Below are positions 42,690 through 53,138 of a DNA stretch of 64,000 bases, one piece after another (positions within the stretch are counted from its first letter, which is position 1; every line of letters begins with the position of its first letter). Source of the DNA: Stropharia rugosoannulata (taxonomy: Eukaryota; Basidiomycota; Agaricomycetes; Agaricales; Strophariaceae); contig JANCIK010000008.1 in the NCBI GenBank assembly GCA_028532985.1, positions 930,001 to 994,000 of the forward strand. The letters run 5' to 3'. The notes under the pieces were generated by a model, which was given only the letters and a program-made list of their open reading frames with translations, ran no database searches and was not told the origin of the DNA. The translations under genes were made by a program, and so were the position numbers.

Positions 42690-44460
42690 ATCAGTTCTGG
42701 CGAACCTGTACATCTGTCCATGTCAGTCCCCGAGTTTTCATATCTGCGACATCCGAATGTTTGAAGGTCCCAATGGCCACCATGCGCGGGTTTCATGCAA
42801 CAAGTCCACGCACTGTGAAAGGCGCACTGTTTGGATGTATCTCCACGTCCATCCCAGAATATACCAACACCGACAACTTCCGCTTCCACAGCCGTCTCGC
42901 ATAATGCGTCGCGCTCCCCTTAACAGTTAGTCCTCTGTGGCTGCACCCGCGTCCCCTCGCCCTGTCCTCTGCGTACCAAAACTGGCTTCCGTCCCATTTC
43001 AGTGCGATTCAGAGATGCATGCCTTTGCTCCGTCCCGTACCTCTGTCCGCTCCCCATGGGCCGCTCCTCTTCCGGCTACCAGTCATATGGCCTCTACTTC
43101 GTCCCCCATCCCCTTCTCTCATATGTATACCTCGTCTGGTCGCGTCCCGGGAAGGATCCTATCACCCACTGCACACAAAATGGTTCAATGAAAGTTGCAC
43201 CCGCCTCCCAACTCTATCTCACATCCATCATTAACCTGGACCAACTCCAAGTACTCATTCTTGCGACTGCGCCTACAACCAGCTTTCTCTAGTACCGACA
43301 CCGTCCCTGAGCTGCCTCGTGCCTAGCAGTACTTCTGCACCAGTGCCCCGACCCCCTATCACATGCACCCAGCGCATTACCCTCATCGTCCGCACCTGCG
43401 CCCACATGCTCAGGGGGACCCGCAATGGCCACCCTCACTCACGCACGCCGGTTGCACGCCGGCCACCCGACCTGTGTACCTCTACCACAAACGCCCCACC
43501 CTCACACGCGCGCACATTGAGGCAACGCAGGGCGCGAGTGCTGAGCGCCGTCGCCCGCATCGTCATGAACATGAAGCACCTCAGTCGTGACACTTCTCTG
43601 CTTAAGTGGTCGGTCTGATTGACTATTTTATACAACTCCGGATGCATCTCGTTGCGCCCTGTGCGCTCCCTGTCCGCATTTCTTATTAGTCTGCTAGGCT
43701 ACTAATGTACATTGGGCGGTGCCCGGGGCCATTAGGCATCATTGGTCTCGTCCTGCGTGCCCTCGTCCGGTCCTCTGCGCTCTCGCATCCCCAGTCCCCA
43801 TTCCATTGCCTGCATTGTCAGTGCCACAGTATCCTGCCTCGCCGTGAACAATTCACTGCTCTGTACCCCTAGACCAGAGTCTGAAGCCTGCTACAGGTTG
43901 CTAGTGCCCACCGACCTCACTGTTTGACATCTATGCGGTCCTGGAATCCTTGGACCTTTCCATGTGTTTCCACTGCGTCCGAGCCTTCCCTTGCCTCGAG
44001 TTTGCTGCAAACTGGGACGTTACGGTTAAGTTACGGTAAGCGCCCACGTTTTTAGTTGCATATAGTGACGTCGCACATCCGTCCTCCCAACTTAAGGATC
44101 AAGGATCCAAAATAGTGCCAGGCCCTACTTCAAGTGTTCACTGCCGTCCATCCTCATGTCACCCATAATGGACATGCATGTGATGGATAGACGGACATGC
44201 ACGCATGCTATTCACGATGGAAGGCATACGAGAGGAATAGTCCCATCACGCTGCTCTTCAAGCGCCCGACTTACCTCTCATCCCATCTCGGCAACAAGCA
44301 TCTCATCCCTGGTCCCATCGCTTGCGTCAGAGCGTCGAACACGTAACACAGTTTCGTCTGTCCTGAGAAGGCACCCTCTTTCATCTCTCCCCGTCCTCTC
44401 ACTGCAGTCACTCGCATTCGCCATCCCTGGCTTCCCTTAGCCTGTCACTCACATTCATAC
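42690..44460 (+). repeat. Degraded dispersed repeat, copy c
   Basis: Shared segments with copies a and b include GGTCCCAATGGCCACCATGCGC near 42768, GATGCATGCCTTTGCTCC near 43013 and CTCACTGCAGTCACTCGCATT near 44398. The last corresponds to 11315 in copy a. The sequence is C-rich with many short open frames, none supportable. E2 is inserted at its left edge. Confidence 0.45.
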
Positions 44461-44780
44461 CTCGTCTCGTTGCCCACCCACCACCCCTGATCAGTGGCAA
44501 TCAGTCTAGATATAATTTGCACTTTCCTGGCCATGCATCTTCGCCCTCGCGCCAGGTGATTCAAATTTAATACATCGGTGCTCTTTATGTTCTCCCCGAT
44601 ATCCTGGCTGTACACAGAACCAAGGCGCTGTGCCAAGTAGCAGAGCCGGGCCTTTTTAGCCGGGAGCGTACTTCGATGTAGGACCCTTACAATACATCCA
44701 TTCGCAATTCGGTGCTTCTACAGACAGCACGAGAAATAGCATTTTATAATTCAAGCTTGGTGAGAACTCAAATGTAGTCG

Positions 44781-46364
44781 TTACTTTGCATCGTAAGTTG
44801 CATACGTTCCGTCCTCCCATAGGACATAGTGAATATCAATGTAGAAGCCGTCAGAAAGTATGTCTAGCAGCTCCTCAACTGCCATCACATCCTCCGCCTT
44901 GACAGTAATAGCAAGCCTCAGGAACTTCCACGCTGCCAACTTGCCGGGGACGGTGCGCTTCTGCATAAGAAAGGCATGGAAAGTGCTGAAACAGAGGATG
45001 GGAAACACCTCTCGTATGTCCAAGTACTCTAGCTTCGGACATATTATATTGCCTGCGTTATCTGCATCAACCAGTCTTGTCATCAACTTGTCATAAGCCA
45101 CGTCCCAATGTGATCTGTCCTCCGTAAATGATGGAATGTTAGTCGCACGGATGAGATGCGGGCAATAACGAAGTGCTTCAATGACGAGATCCGAGGCTGC
45201 CTCTGAGCGGATGTCCAGGGTTGTTATGTTTTGCCTGCACCAAAGAAAATCTGTGATGCTAGGATGAAGGAACTCCCTATAGTATTCAAGATGTTGCATG
45301 CTAGGCGCACGGATATATTCGGTAACGAGTGAGTTTGGATTAAAACCGTCCATTTCAATAGCGTCCAAGAACTGCAGAGCTAGAAGCTCTATGCGAAGTT
45401 CTATACTAGGACTGTCATCCGTCAGGCTGTACAAGCAGAGGCGAAGCTCAATGAGTGAAATACATTGGCGTAGGGTGGTTACAATGTTGGATATAGAGCA
45501 ATTCCATACATTAGCGGTGAGGTGAGTGACATTCAGTCACATCGAGTGGCGTAATGAATCTGTGAACCTGTCCAAACAGAGCCCGGATATTGTCGTTAAT
45601 GTAGGGCAAGTAAGGATTGGAATGAAATGAAATGGGATCATGTTGTGATCTCCTCCACCGGATGGTTTCAAGATCAGTGAACGAAGTACGGGGAGGTTAT
45701 CCGGAGTCAATGGCTGCAGGTGTGATATCACCCTGTCGAAGACTTGTTTCGAAAATGAAATAGTGATATCCCTCCACCGTGAATGACATGAAATCACGAC
45801 ACCCATTAGAGAAGCGTCTTCTGTTTCGCGAGATGAGCCGCAGTATATTGTAAGGTTCAAGGGCAATACCCCAGAACGTCGAAGAAGCCATTCCTCAACG
45901 CCATACTGTCGAACAGCCAAGGTGTCCACTGCATTACTGTCAATGCAGCTCAGCTTTGAAGGAACCTTAACGTTCACGGCAAGATCTGTCCACAATGTAG
46001 GCATATGTAACGCAATGTCCCGCAAGCCGCTGGAAATGCGAGTAAGAAGAACGGGGAATGTGCTGCGGGACAATGTCGGCGGGTGGTGTGGATCGCGACA
46101 GTTTTCAAAAATACGGCATATAATGTCCTGTGGAACACGGCGTAATGGTGATAGAATAAAATTGAGGCTGGCTTTTGTCTCCTCGAGAATGCTCATCCGT
46201 GTTTCAATCATTCTGCGCTGTACGTCCGAGTCTGTAGTAGTTTGTGCACCAAGCTCGACGATTTCGGTTTCGACGTGGGATAGAATGGCCTTTGCAGAAG
46301 CAATCTCGCAGTCATTTGGTGCTCTGTTTGTGCTGAGTAGGTCCGGGGAGAGAGAGCTGAGCAT
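44781..46364 (-). pseudogene. F-box paralogue with one premature TGA
   Basis: The frame runs in one phase from the ATG at 46362-46364 (MLSSLSPDLLSTNRAP) to 44781 and is broken only by TGA at 45537-45539. Coiled coil (~residues 20-60), F-box core (LSPLRRVPQDIICRIFENC) and leucine-rich middle precede the stop. LNVTHLTANVWNC, LRQCISLIELRL and LMTRLVDADNAGNIICPKLE follow it at the positions expected from the intact gene. The paralogues' initiator aligns with a GTT codon five codons upstream of the ATG used here, so the start has shifted. It lies head to head with the F-box gene at 46796 across ~430 bases. Confidence 0.8.
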
Positions 46365-47587
46365 GTCCACAGGAACTACGTACAATCCGTGAAAGCAGAT
46401 ACAAGACAGTTGCAACCAACTTGCAAGACAGATAACGAAAAGATATTGGCTCTTTATTTGGCAAATACATGAAAACCAAGCAATCCTGTATTTGGTTTGA
46501 ATGGAGATACCACACAAGATGACTAACAAACGATGGTCTGCTGCGGACTGCTTCATGCTTGCTTCCTGCCTGCTTTATCTCCTTGCCACACAACAGCCTC
46601 CCCTTGCCTCATCTCTATATCAATAGTGTACGCCTACTGTGACACAAAGCCTGCTCTACCAGCGTGCATAGCAAATCAAGTCCTCCTGTATTTCCAGTGA
46701 GTCGGACCGAGTCCCAATTCCGTCACCATTGACTCTGACAATCGGATATCAGGATCAATTCAATAATACATTCCTGAAAGTTATATAGATCGACAATGGA
46801 TATGCTCAGCCCCCTCCCCCTTGATCTACTCCTCTCAAACAGAGCGCCAACCGACGCCGAGTTGACCACTGCGAGGGTGATGTCTCTTCGCCTTGAGGAT
46901 GAAATCTCAACGCTTCATGCACAAATTGCAGAAGCGGAGTCCCGACTTAGGAAGCTTAAATCTTCAAGGAAGGATCTTAATTGTATTCTGGCCCCAATCC
47001 GCCGTGTACCCCAAGACATCATATGCCTTATCTTTGAACACTGTATCGATGAAGATTCTTTGCCCACTATGTCTACTAAAATGGTGCCTTTACTTCTTAC
47101 CCGCATATCTAGTGGCTTTCGGAGAATCGCATTAGCTTTACCTACTGTGTCGACGGCAGTGAAATTCGAAATTGGGACATACGGTGATTATAACGATCAA
47201 TATCTGAAAACTCTGGCCATTCAGAAATCTACAATGGAAGAGTGGCTTGTCCGATCTGCTTCTTATCCATTGCGAATTTCCATTGACTACAAGGATTTCA
47301 AAGGCGAAACACACGATAAAGCGATATCACTATATCTTGAAATGACAAATATCGTGATTTCATGTCACAGTCATTGGAGAGACATCAGCATTACGTTCTG
47401 CGACAAGTTGCTTGATAACTTGCTATCTCAACTGAATTCACTTGATCCAGATAGCCTCTCTTGGCTTTGGTCACTCCGCTTCAAGAAAATGGATATCCAT
47501 GGTGCAGGAAACATAGCCAACATGGGGTTTTTCCCTCTTCTTACTTGTCCTGGCTTGGAGGGGGTGGGTGGGTTTCTTTTCGATCAC

Positions 47588-48094
47588 TGATACGCTGAAG
47601 CTCTCTATGAGCGCGTATGCGTGCGAGGCTGTTTCACACGGCTTCTAACCAACCCAAAACGACGCAGGACGAAGACGAAGATGAGACGCAAAATAAGACA
47701 AAACTACGAGGGAGTGTAAGCTGCAACGACAGCTTCGAACCACTCCTGGACGCGGGACGCAACGGGGACGCAAACTAGAACGCAAACGGATGCGCTAAGA
47801 CGACGCAAAACGAGGGGAAAACTATTCCATTTCTTCTACTACATACATCATAAGTATTTAAATATGTACATTAGTAATACAGCTAAATGGAACAAGAAAA
47901 GTCTAGAAAATGAAAGGAACTGTAAGAGAGTATTGTAAAAGGAAAGCCAAGATGATAAGAATGGAGGGGAGGTGGAGTGGCATACAGTTACTCCGAATGT
48001 GCATACGAGGCGCGTTGTGGCACGTGGCTGTGCGTCGTGAGAATCGGACTTGATGCGTGCGGTTTCCGTGAGCGTAGATGGGCACGGCTCATCA
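47588..48094 (-). repeat. E3 3' LTR (507 bp)
   Basis: It is the left copy on the plus strand (starts TGATACGCTGAAG, ends GGCTCATCA). Element sense is the reverse. Bases 48095-48108 (element sense AGTAGGGAGGAGA) are the adjacent polypurine tract. Confidence 0.93.
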
Positions 48095-48108
48095 TCTCCT
48101 CCCTACTG

Positions 48109-48385
48109 AAATACTGACTGTCCTCAGTCAGCCGCAAACAAAAGAAATAAAACAAGACAAGAAAAAGACGAAGCAAATAAGCATAAAATGCGAAAGCTAT
48201 AACAATACCAAAAACAAAACAAACAAAAAAAACAAAAAAAACGAATATAAAAGATAAAGGAAAAGAATGCGAAGCAAATATAACGGAACATATACGTGCA
48301 TAAAGGCATAATATAAACGACATACTGGTGCATAAAATTCTATACAAAGAAAGGTCCATAAAATCTACCATGTAAACAAAACAAG
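48109..48385. other. E3 non-coding region between gag and the 3' LTR
   Basis: An A-rich tract on the plus strand occupies the place of pol. No remnant of RT or integrase is seen, so pol is absent and not merely decayed. Confidence 0.6.
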
Positions 48386-50296
48386 TCAGCATATATCCAT
48401 AAACCTATCTGAATAAATCATAAAGCATAAAAGAAACAAAATACGTAGCGGCATAGGGGCATAAAGCGAGGGCAGGGGGTCCTCCCTACTTAAATACAAA
48501 CTCCTGGAGCACTGGGGCGAACCAGCAAGTTGAAAACGCGACAATAAGGTGTCACAAGGTCGCTGTAACAAGTCAACGCAGTGAACGGATATGCGAGAGC
48601 AAAAAACTGCGCCGTGGGCGTCTAAAACGATGGAGGCGACGTCTAGGGGTACTATGGACGCAGTGTGCGACGTATGGACGCAGGGAACGAGTGCTACAAC
48701 ATGGTTGCGCTCGACAAATTGCTGGGGGTGGGGCAATGTACGCAAGTGAAAAGCAGTGTATTTATCCGGGGCGCGACGTGTTCTGAACGCAGGGGGTGAG
48801 CTGGGAGACGAGGGAGACGACGGGAGGCGAAGTAAACCACTAAAACTCTGCTTGGACTCGATGGGACTGCGACTGGGTGCACAAATCGAAGATGGAGACG
48901 AGGGGGGGTCTACAGACAATGTGAGAGGCACAGTGGACGAAGTAAGCAGCGCTAGGGACAATGGAGACGCAGGGGACGAAGTAAGCAGCGCTAGGGACGA
49001 TTGAGACACAGAAAAAGGCTGGATAACTGCTTGAGGCGCTGGGACGACGCTGGTAGAGTGTATGAACATTCTGGAGCGCAATGGTTCGATCTCTGGCGTG
49101 AAGACAGTGCAATCGCGATGGGAACTAGTCTGGGACGCGGTGGAATCAAATAGGGCGTGTTGAGCGAAAGGGATGACTTGAGAACGCAAGCCAGCAAGTT
49201 CTACTTCGATTTCTGCAATCCTGGCGTCAATGGCGGCGATGTACTGTGCATGAGACGATGTAGGCGACGAGAGGGCGATATTGGGAGCGACTGCGACGTT
49301 TAAAACAGCAAGGGGCGACGAGGACGATGTACTCAGCTGCTGGGGATGTAACCTATACCATTCATCGAATTTATCCTTCAAAAATCGACCTGGGACGTTT
49401 TCTGGAACATAAGCGCCGGTGGGGAGCACTACTTTGTTGTCTGAATTGCGTATAACCTTTCCTAAGCGCAGGTAATCGTCTACAATGGCGCAGTGACGAA
49501 TGAAGTGGCTATCTCCGCAAAACTTGCACTTAAAAACGCGAGGCTTCTTGCTGGGACGAAACGGCGGCGTAAACGCAGGCAGGGACGTGCTAGAAATCGC
49601 TTGGATGATAGTCTTCGCAAACGCAGTGAATATTGCGCGAAATTCGTCGAGATTAATGTCTAAACTCGAGGGCAACGGCTGGGACGATGTAGGCGACGAA
49701 GTGTGTGAGTGAACGGATCGCGAAGCGCGCAAAATAAAAACGGCGGCGGTGTAGACGTCTGGGATGGCGTAGGGTTCGTCTGGATAGTGATCTGGAAACT
49801 TGAGTGCTAAACGCGTCAATATTTTCGTCCAAAGCGGCGGGGAAAAGGCACGAGGATAGAGGCGCATTTGCTCGAGGTCGGAGAGACGCTGTTTCGCAAT
49901 AAGAAATTGAGAAATCGCTATGAAACGCGCATGGTAGTCGGAGAGGTCGGAGAGGGTGCTAATGCCAGTGCGCAAACGATTTTGAACCAAAGAATCGAGA
50001 TCCGCAAGTGAAAACCTATTGTCGTCGGCGGCGGCGGGGTACAGCTCGAAGATGGCACGTTTAAAATCATGAAACGTCGAAAATTCGTCCGAGAATTCAG
50101 GGAGCGACTCCCAAATGTCCGCGGTGTCGATATCTACGTAACGGATGGCGTAGCGCTTCTGCTCGAAGGTGTTGGTGATACTAGACGTGGTGAACAAGTA
50201 CTCGAGGTCGAAAAAGTAGCGCTTGAGCTCGCGGGGCTTCGCTGGATCGAATGACGGCGCGCAGGGGTCTCCAAAGGCGGGCATGGGAAGGGACAT
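48386..50296 (-). CDS. E3 gag (636 aa), zinc knuckle, long Ser/Pro tail
   Basis: ATG at 50294-50296 opens an uninterrupted frame. Residues ~10-200 are the gag core (ELKRYFFDLEYLFTTSSITN, YAIRYVDIDTADIWESLPEF, LYPRAFSPPLWTKIL). A zinc knuckle of CX2CX3HX4C form (CKFCGDSHFIRHC) lies near residue 260. It is followed by a conserved block (VLPTGAYVPENVPGRF, DEWYRLHP) that lines up with the same block after the knuckle of E4 gag (ILPNGERVSPRTHF, DNWHTAN). The C-terminal ~270 residues are Ser/Pro-rich with short internal repeats (SLALLTSSPASP / SLALLTSSTVP), encoded by a ~38-base direct repeat near 48937-49000. The protein should form particles. It has no protease motif, so maturation would depend on a partner. 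Confidence 0.85.
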   Translation of the reverse strand: MSLPMPAFGDPCAPSFDPAKPRELKRYFFDLEYLFTTSSITNTFEQKRYAIRYVDIDTADIWESLPEFSDEFSTFHDFKRAIFELYPAAADDNRFSLADLDSLVQNRLRTGISTLSDLSDYHARFIAISQFLIAKQRLSDLEQMRLYPRAFSPPLWTKILTRLALKFPDHYPDEPYAIPDVYTAAVFILRASRSVHSHTSSPTSSQPLPSSLDINLDEFRAIFTAFAKTIIQAISSTSLPAFTPPFRPSKKPRVFKCKFCGDSHFIRHCAIVDDYLRLGKVIRNSDNKVVLPTGAYVPENVPGRFLKDKFDEWYRLHPQQLSTSSSSPLAVLNVAVAPNIALSSPTSSHAQYIAAIDARIAEIEVELAGLRSQVIPFAQHALFDSTASQTSSHRDCTVFTPEIEPLRSRMFIHSTSVVPAPQAVIQPFSVSQSSLALLTSSPASPLSLALLTSSTVPLTLSVDPPSSPSSICAPSRSPIESKQSFSGLLRLPSSPSSPSSPPAFRTRRAPDKYTAFHLRTLPHPQQFVERNHVVALVPCVHTSHTASIVPLDVASIVLDAHGAVFCSRISVHCVDLLQRPCDTLLSRFQLAGSPQCSRSLYLSREDPLPSLYAPMPLRILFLLCFMIYSDRFMDIC

Positions 50297-50411
50297 GGCG
50301 AGGAACGAGTGCAGAACAACGGCAAAGTGTTGTAGGAATTAATAAAGAATTAAATGTCGAAAATGCGCAAATAAAGAGTGATTGGCTGAAGTCCAGTGTA
50401 TAGGAAACTCA

Positions 50412-50429
50412 CCCTCGCGGTGGGCTCCA
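50412..50429 (-). promoter_or_regulatory. E3 primer-binding site
   Basis: In element sense TGGAGCCCACCGCGAGGG begins three bases after the 5' LTR. It starts TGG, as expected for pairing with a tRNA 3' CCA end. It is identical over 18 bases to the E4 site at 55313-55330. Confidence 0.75.
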
Positions 50430-50432
50430 AAA

Positions 50433-50939
50433 TGATACGCTGAAGCTCTCTATGAGCGCGTATGCGTGCGAGGCTGTTTCACACGGCTTCTAACCAACCC
50501 AAAACGACGCAGGACGAAGACGAAGATGAGACGCAAAATAAGACAAAACTACGAGGGAGTGTAAGCTGCAACGACAGCTTCGAACCACTCCTGGACGCGG
50601 GACGCAACGGGGACGCAAACTAGAACGCAAACGGATGCGCTAAGACGACGCAAAACGAGGGGAAAACTATTCCATTTCTTCTACTACATACATCATAAGT
50701 ATTTAAATATGTACATTAGTAATACAGCTAAATGGAACAAGAAAAGTCTAGAAAATGAAAGGAACTGTAAGAGAGTATTGTAAAAGGAAAGCCAAGATGA
50801 TAAGAATGGAGGGGAGGTGGAGTGGCATACAGTTACTCCGAATGTGCATACGAGGCGCGTTGTGGCACGTGGCTGTGCGTCGTGAGAATCGGACTTGATG
50901 CGTGCGGTTTCCGTGAGCGTAGATGGGCACGGCTCATCA
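50433..50939 (-). repeat. E3 5' LTR (507 bp)
   Basis: Same length as 47588-48094, with no visible base difference. TCAC follows at 50940-50943. Confidence 0.93.
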
Positions 50940-51708
50940 TCACCTATGCGGTCGCATGGACGTACTGAGTCGAACCTTTGCAAACCTGACTCACCTGGAG
51001 CTTGGTATGAAACAATCTTCTATTTTGGAGGTTGGGGCCGCGCTGGGTCAATGCAGTTCGCTCGAGGAACTTCGTCTCTTTATATTTGACGTTGTTGGTA
51101 ATATTCCAGACGACAACTTTTGCATACACCTGCCACTCTTGAGGGACCTTGATCTTATCGACCAAGTAGACGACTGCGATGACTTTACAATGACCAAATA
51201 CATCAATGCTCCAAAACTGAAACAATTCCGTTTTGAAAGACCTTTTGCCGATCCAATTAGTATCACCGACTTTTTCATGCGCTCACCAAGCATAAAATCA
51301 TTAAATTTCGATGCTGAAATGTCATCCGCTCTCTTAATTGAAGCTCTTGGCTATTGCTCGCAGCTTACACATCTGCACTTATATCCAAGGTTCACAGAGG
51401 CGGAGCAGATATCACGGGGAGCGGCGTATGACAAGTTGTTCACATGATTTGTGGATGCCGATAATACAGGCAATGTCATATGTCCAATGCTGGAGTGTCT
51501 CACTATTGAAGCATACCCCATTCCAATCATAAATTTCGCAACTCTCTATGCTTTAGTCACACACAAAAGTTTACACCCTCAAGCAGGTTTAGCGCCATGG
51601 ACCTTTCTAGGAATTCCAACTAAATGCAGGAAGCAGGATGGGACGGCATTGGAGGAGCTATTAGAGCGGTGCAACCCATCAAAAATCAACCTACATTTAC
51701 CATACTAG

Positions 51709-53138
51709 CTAACAGAAAAGGAGTTGGGAATGTACTAGTATACAGCAGCTGTACTATACAATTCAGAGCTTTTATACCAATGTTAATCCGCTTCATGGAG
51801 TTAATATATTGTATTTATTTGTATGTGACAATCAAGAGGTGCCTTGGGCTATGTCTCCCTGGGCTGCACAAGGACATGATCCTTGATTTTTACTGTATCT
51901 TCTGATGGTTAATTATTATGCCGGGAGTTCTCCCTGGTACAGGATGCTGTTCTGGGGCTTGTCAACCTCCCAGTCTCTCTGTCCAATATCCGCATTCTCA
52001 GATACCTCTGCTTCACCATCACCTGTTCCATTTCCATTTGTCTAGTTAGTAAGCCAATCCATCAATAATTTCAACCCAACTTCTCGCCATTGCTCAGTCC
52101 TGGTCGACCCCGCTTGTAGTAATGCATAACTTTGATCTGTTCAAAATACCCCAAACTCTGCCCAGTCACTCTGTTCATCTTTGTCGCTGTCTGTAGTCTC
52201 GCATCCTGCATACAGTGTTTTGCTTATTGTTTTGCAGTTGGCTTCCAACAAGCAAGAGGTTTCCCATGCTCACTGTGCATAAAAGGGAGATGCTCCGAGC
52301 AGGCTCCCGGGGATGCTAGAGGGTGCCAAACAAGCAGCCATCATCGGCATTACAAGAATACAACACGCCATGGTTACGCCATGGCTCCTGACACGCTGAT
52401 ACAGACAGCACACATCCGATCTGGAAGAGATTCGGGTGTTTTGCTTTTACTTTTCTAATAATAGTGTCTATTATTGTAGCAAAATGCATCAATTATATCC
52501 ATTAAATTCTCTTTCTTCTTTGCAGATAATGCAAAGATAATGTTGATATCGAGACACACTGCAGAACCACGGCGTGCAGCGGGTGTGGCAATGCCGATGA
52601 TGGCTGTGTGGACCGTGAGCATGGGAAACCTCTCGCTCTGCAAAACAATATGCCAGACATCTGTAACATCATTCTGCACAGCACACCTCTACTAGGCATG
52701 GTGATCACAATAGGTGATAAAAGAGCAGAGAACAAAAGAGTATGATGTAGCCTAAGCAACAATTGTCATGGAAATAAAACAGGTAGGTTATAGTCTGTTG
52801 GGGTACTGCCCCTGAATAGAGTTTTAAGTATTAAAAAATGACAAATCCCTTTTGTCTACTATGTAGATTGATTACTGAATTCCAAGTTTGATGAAGAATT
52901 GCACTTTAAAGAATAAGGTTTACCATGCTGTCTATTTATGGAAATCATTAAATCGATCTTTGCAGGCAGCATTTAAATGAGGTTGTATAGATCACATGCC
53001 GACCATCTTAGAATCATCTTAGAATCAGAAATTACACAGCTATATTTTTGCTGAAGCAATTTGATTGATATAGGTAAGATATGTGCATATAAGTACCCTC
53101 ATGCTCTATTTGAAACCATAGCTTATACCTCTCTGATA
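51709..53138. other. Non-coding stretch with a split inverted repeat
   Basis: CAAGAGGTTTCCCATGCTCAC (near 52252) and CAGCCATCATCGGCATT (near 52334) recur in inverted form and next to each other at about 52589-52638. Frames on both strands in this area (52132-52458, 52502-52762) share the encoded ARGFPCS because of it. No gene is supported. Confidence 0.4.

Larger units (their letters stand above)
47588..50939 (-). mobile_element. E3: non-autonomous gag-only LTR retrotransposon, 3352 bp
   Basis: Two 507-base LTRs (47588-48094 and 50433-50939), with no difference I could find, enclose a single gag frame on the minus strand. There is no pol. TCAC on both sides (47584-47587 and 50940-50943) is the target duplication. 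LTR ends are TGAT...ATCA. A primer-binding site follows the 5' LTR and a polypurine tract precedes the 3' LTR, so it has everything needed to be copied by another element's enzymes. Elements of this layout are called TR-GAG in plants. The insertion is recent and breaks an F-box gene. Confidence 0.93.
46796..51708 (+). pseudogene. F-box paralogue split by E3 and carrying a premature TGA
   Basis: Coding parts are 46796-47587 (264 codons) and 50944-51708 (255 codons). Removing E3 and one copy of the TCAC target duplication joins them in frame at FLFDH/LCGRMDVL, exactly where paralogues have the F/V-R-L-D-G-L-H segment. The start MDMLSPLPLDLLLSNRAP, coiled coil (EISTLHAQIAEAESRLRKL), F-box core (LAPIRRVPQDIICLIFEHC) and C-terminal VDADNTGNVICPMLE are typical. 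A TGA at 51445-51447 (DKLFT-stop-FVDAD) stands where the paralogues have Arg, consistent with CGA to TGA. The gene was thus damaged twice. Which came first is unknown. Confidence 0.88.

Noticed and set aside
45540..46556. Upstream start at 46556 for the F-box pseudogene
   Set aside because: Paralogues start at MxxDxLSSLP. The 64 extra residues do not match any of them.
53061..53138. Upstream start of the single-span membrane protein gene
   Set aside because: The extra 26 residues have no family character. The ATG at 53139 gives the conserved VTVIVDDSDPS start.
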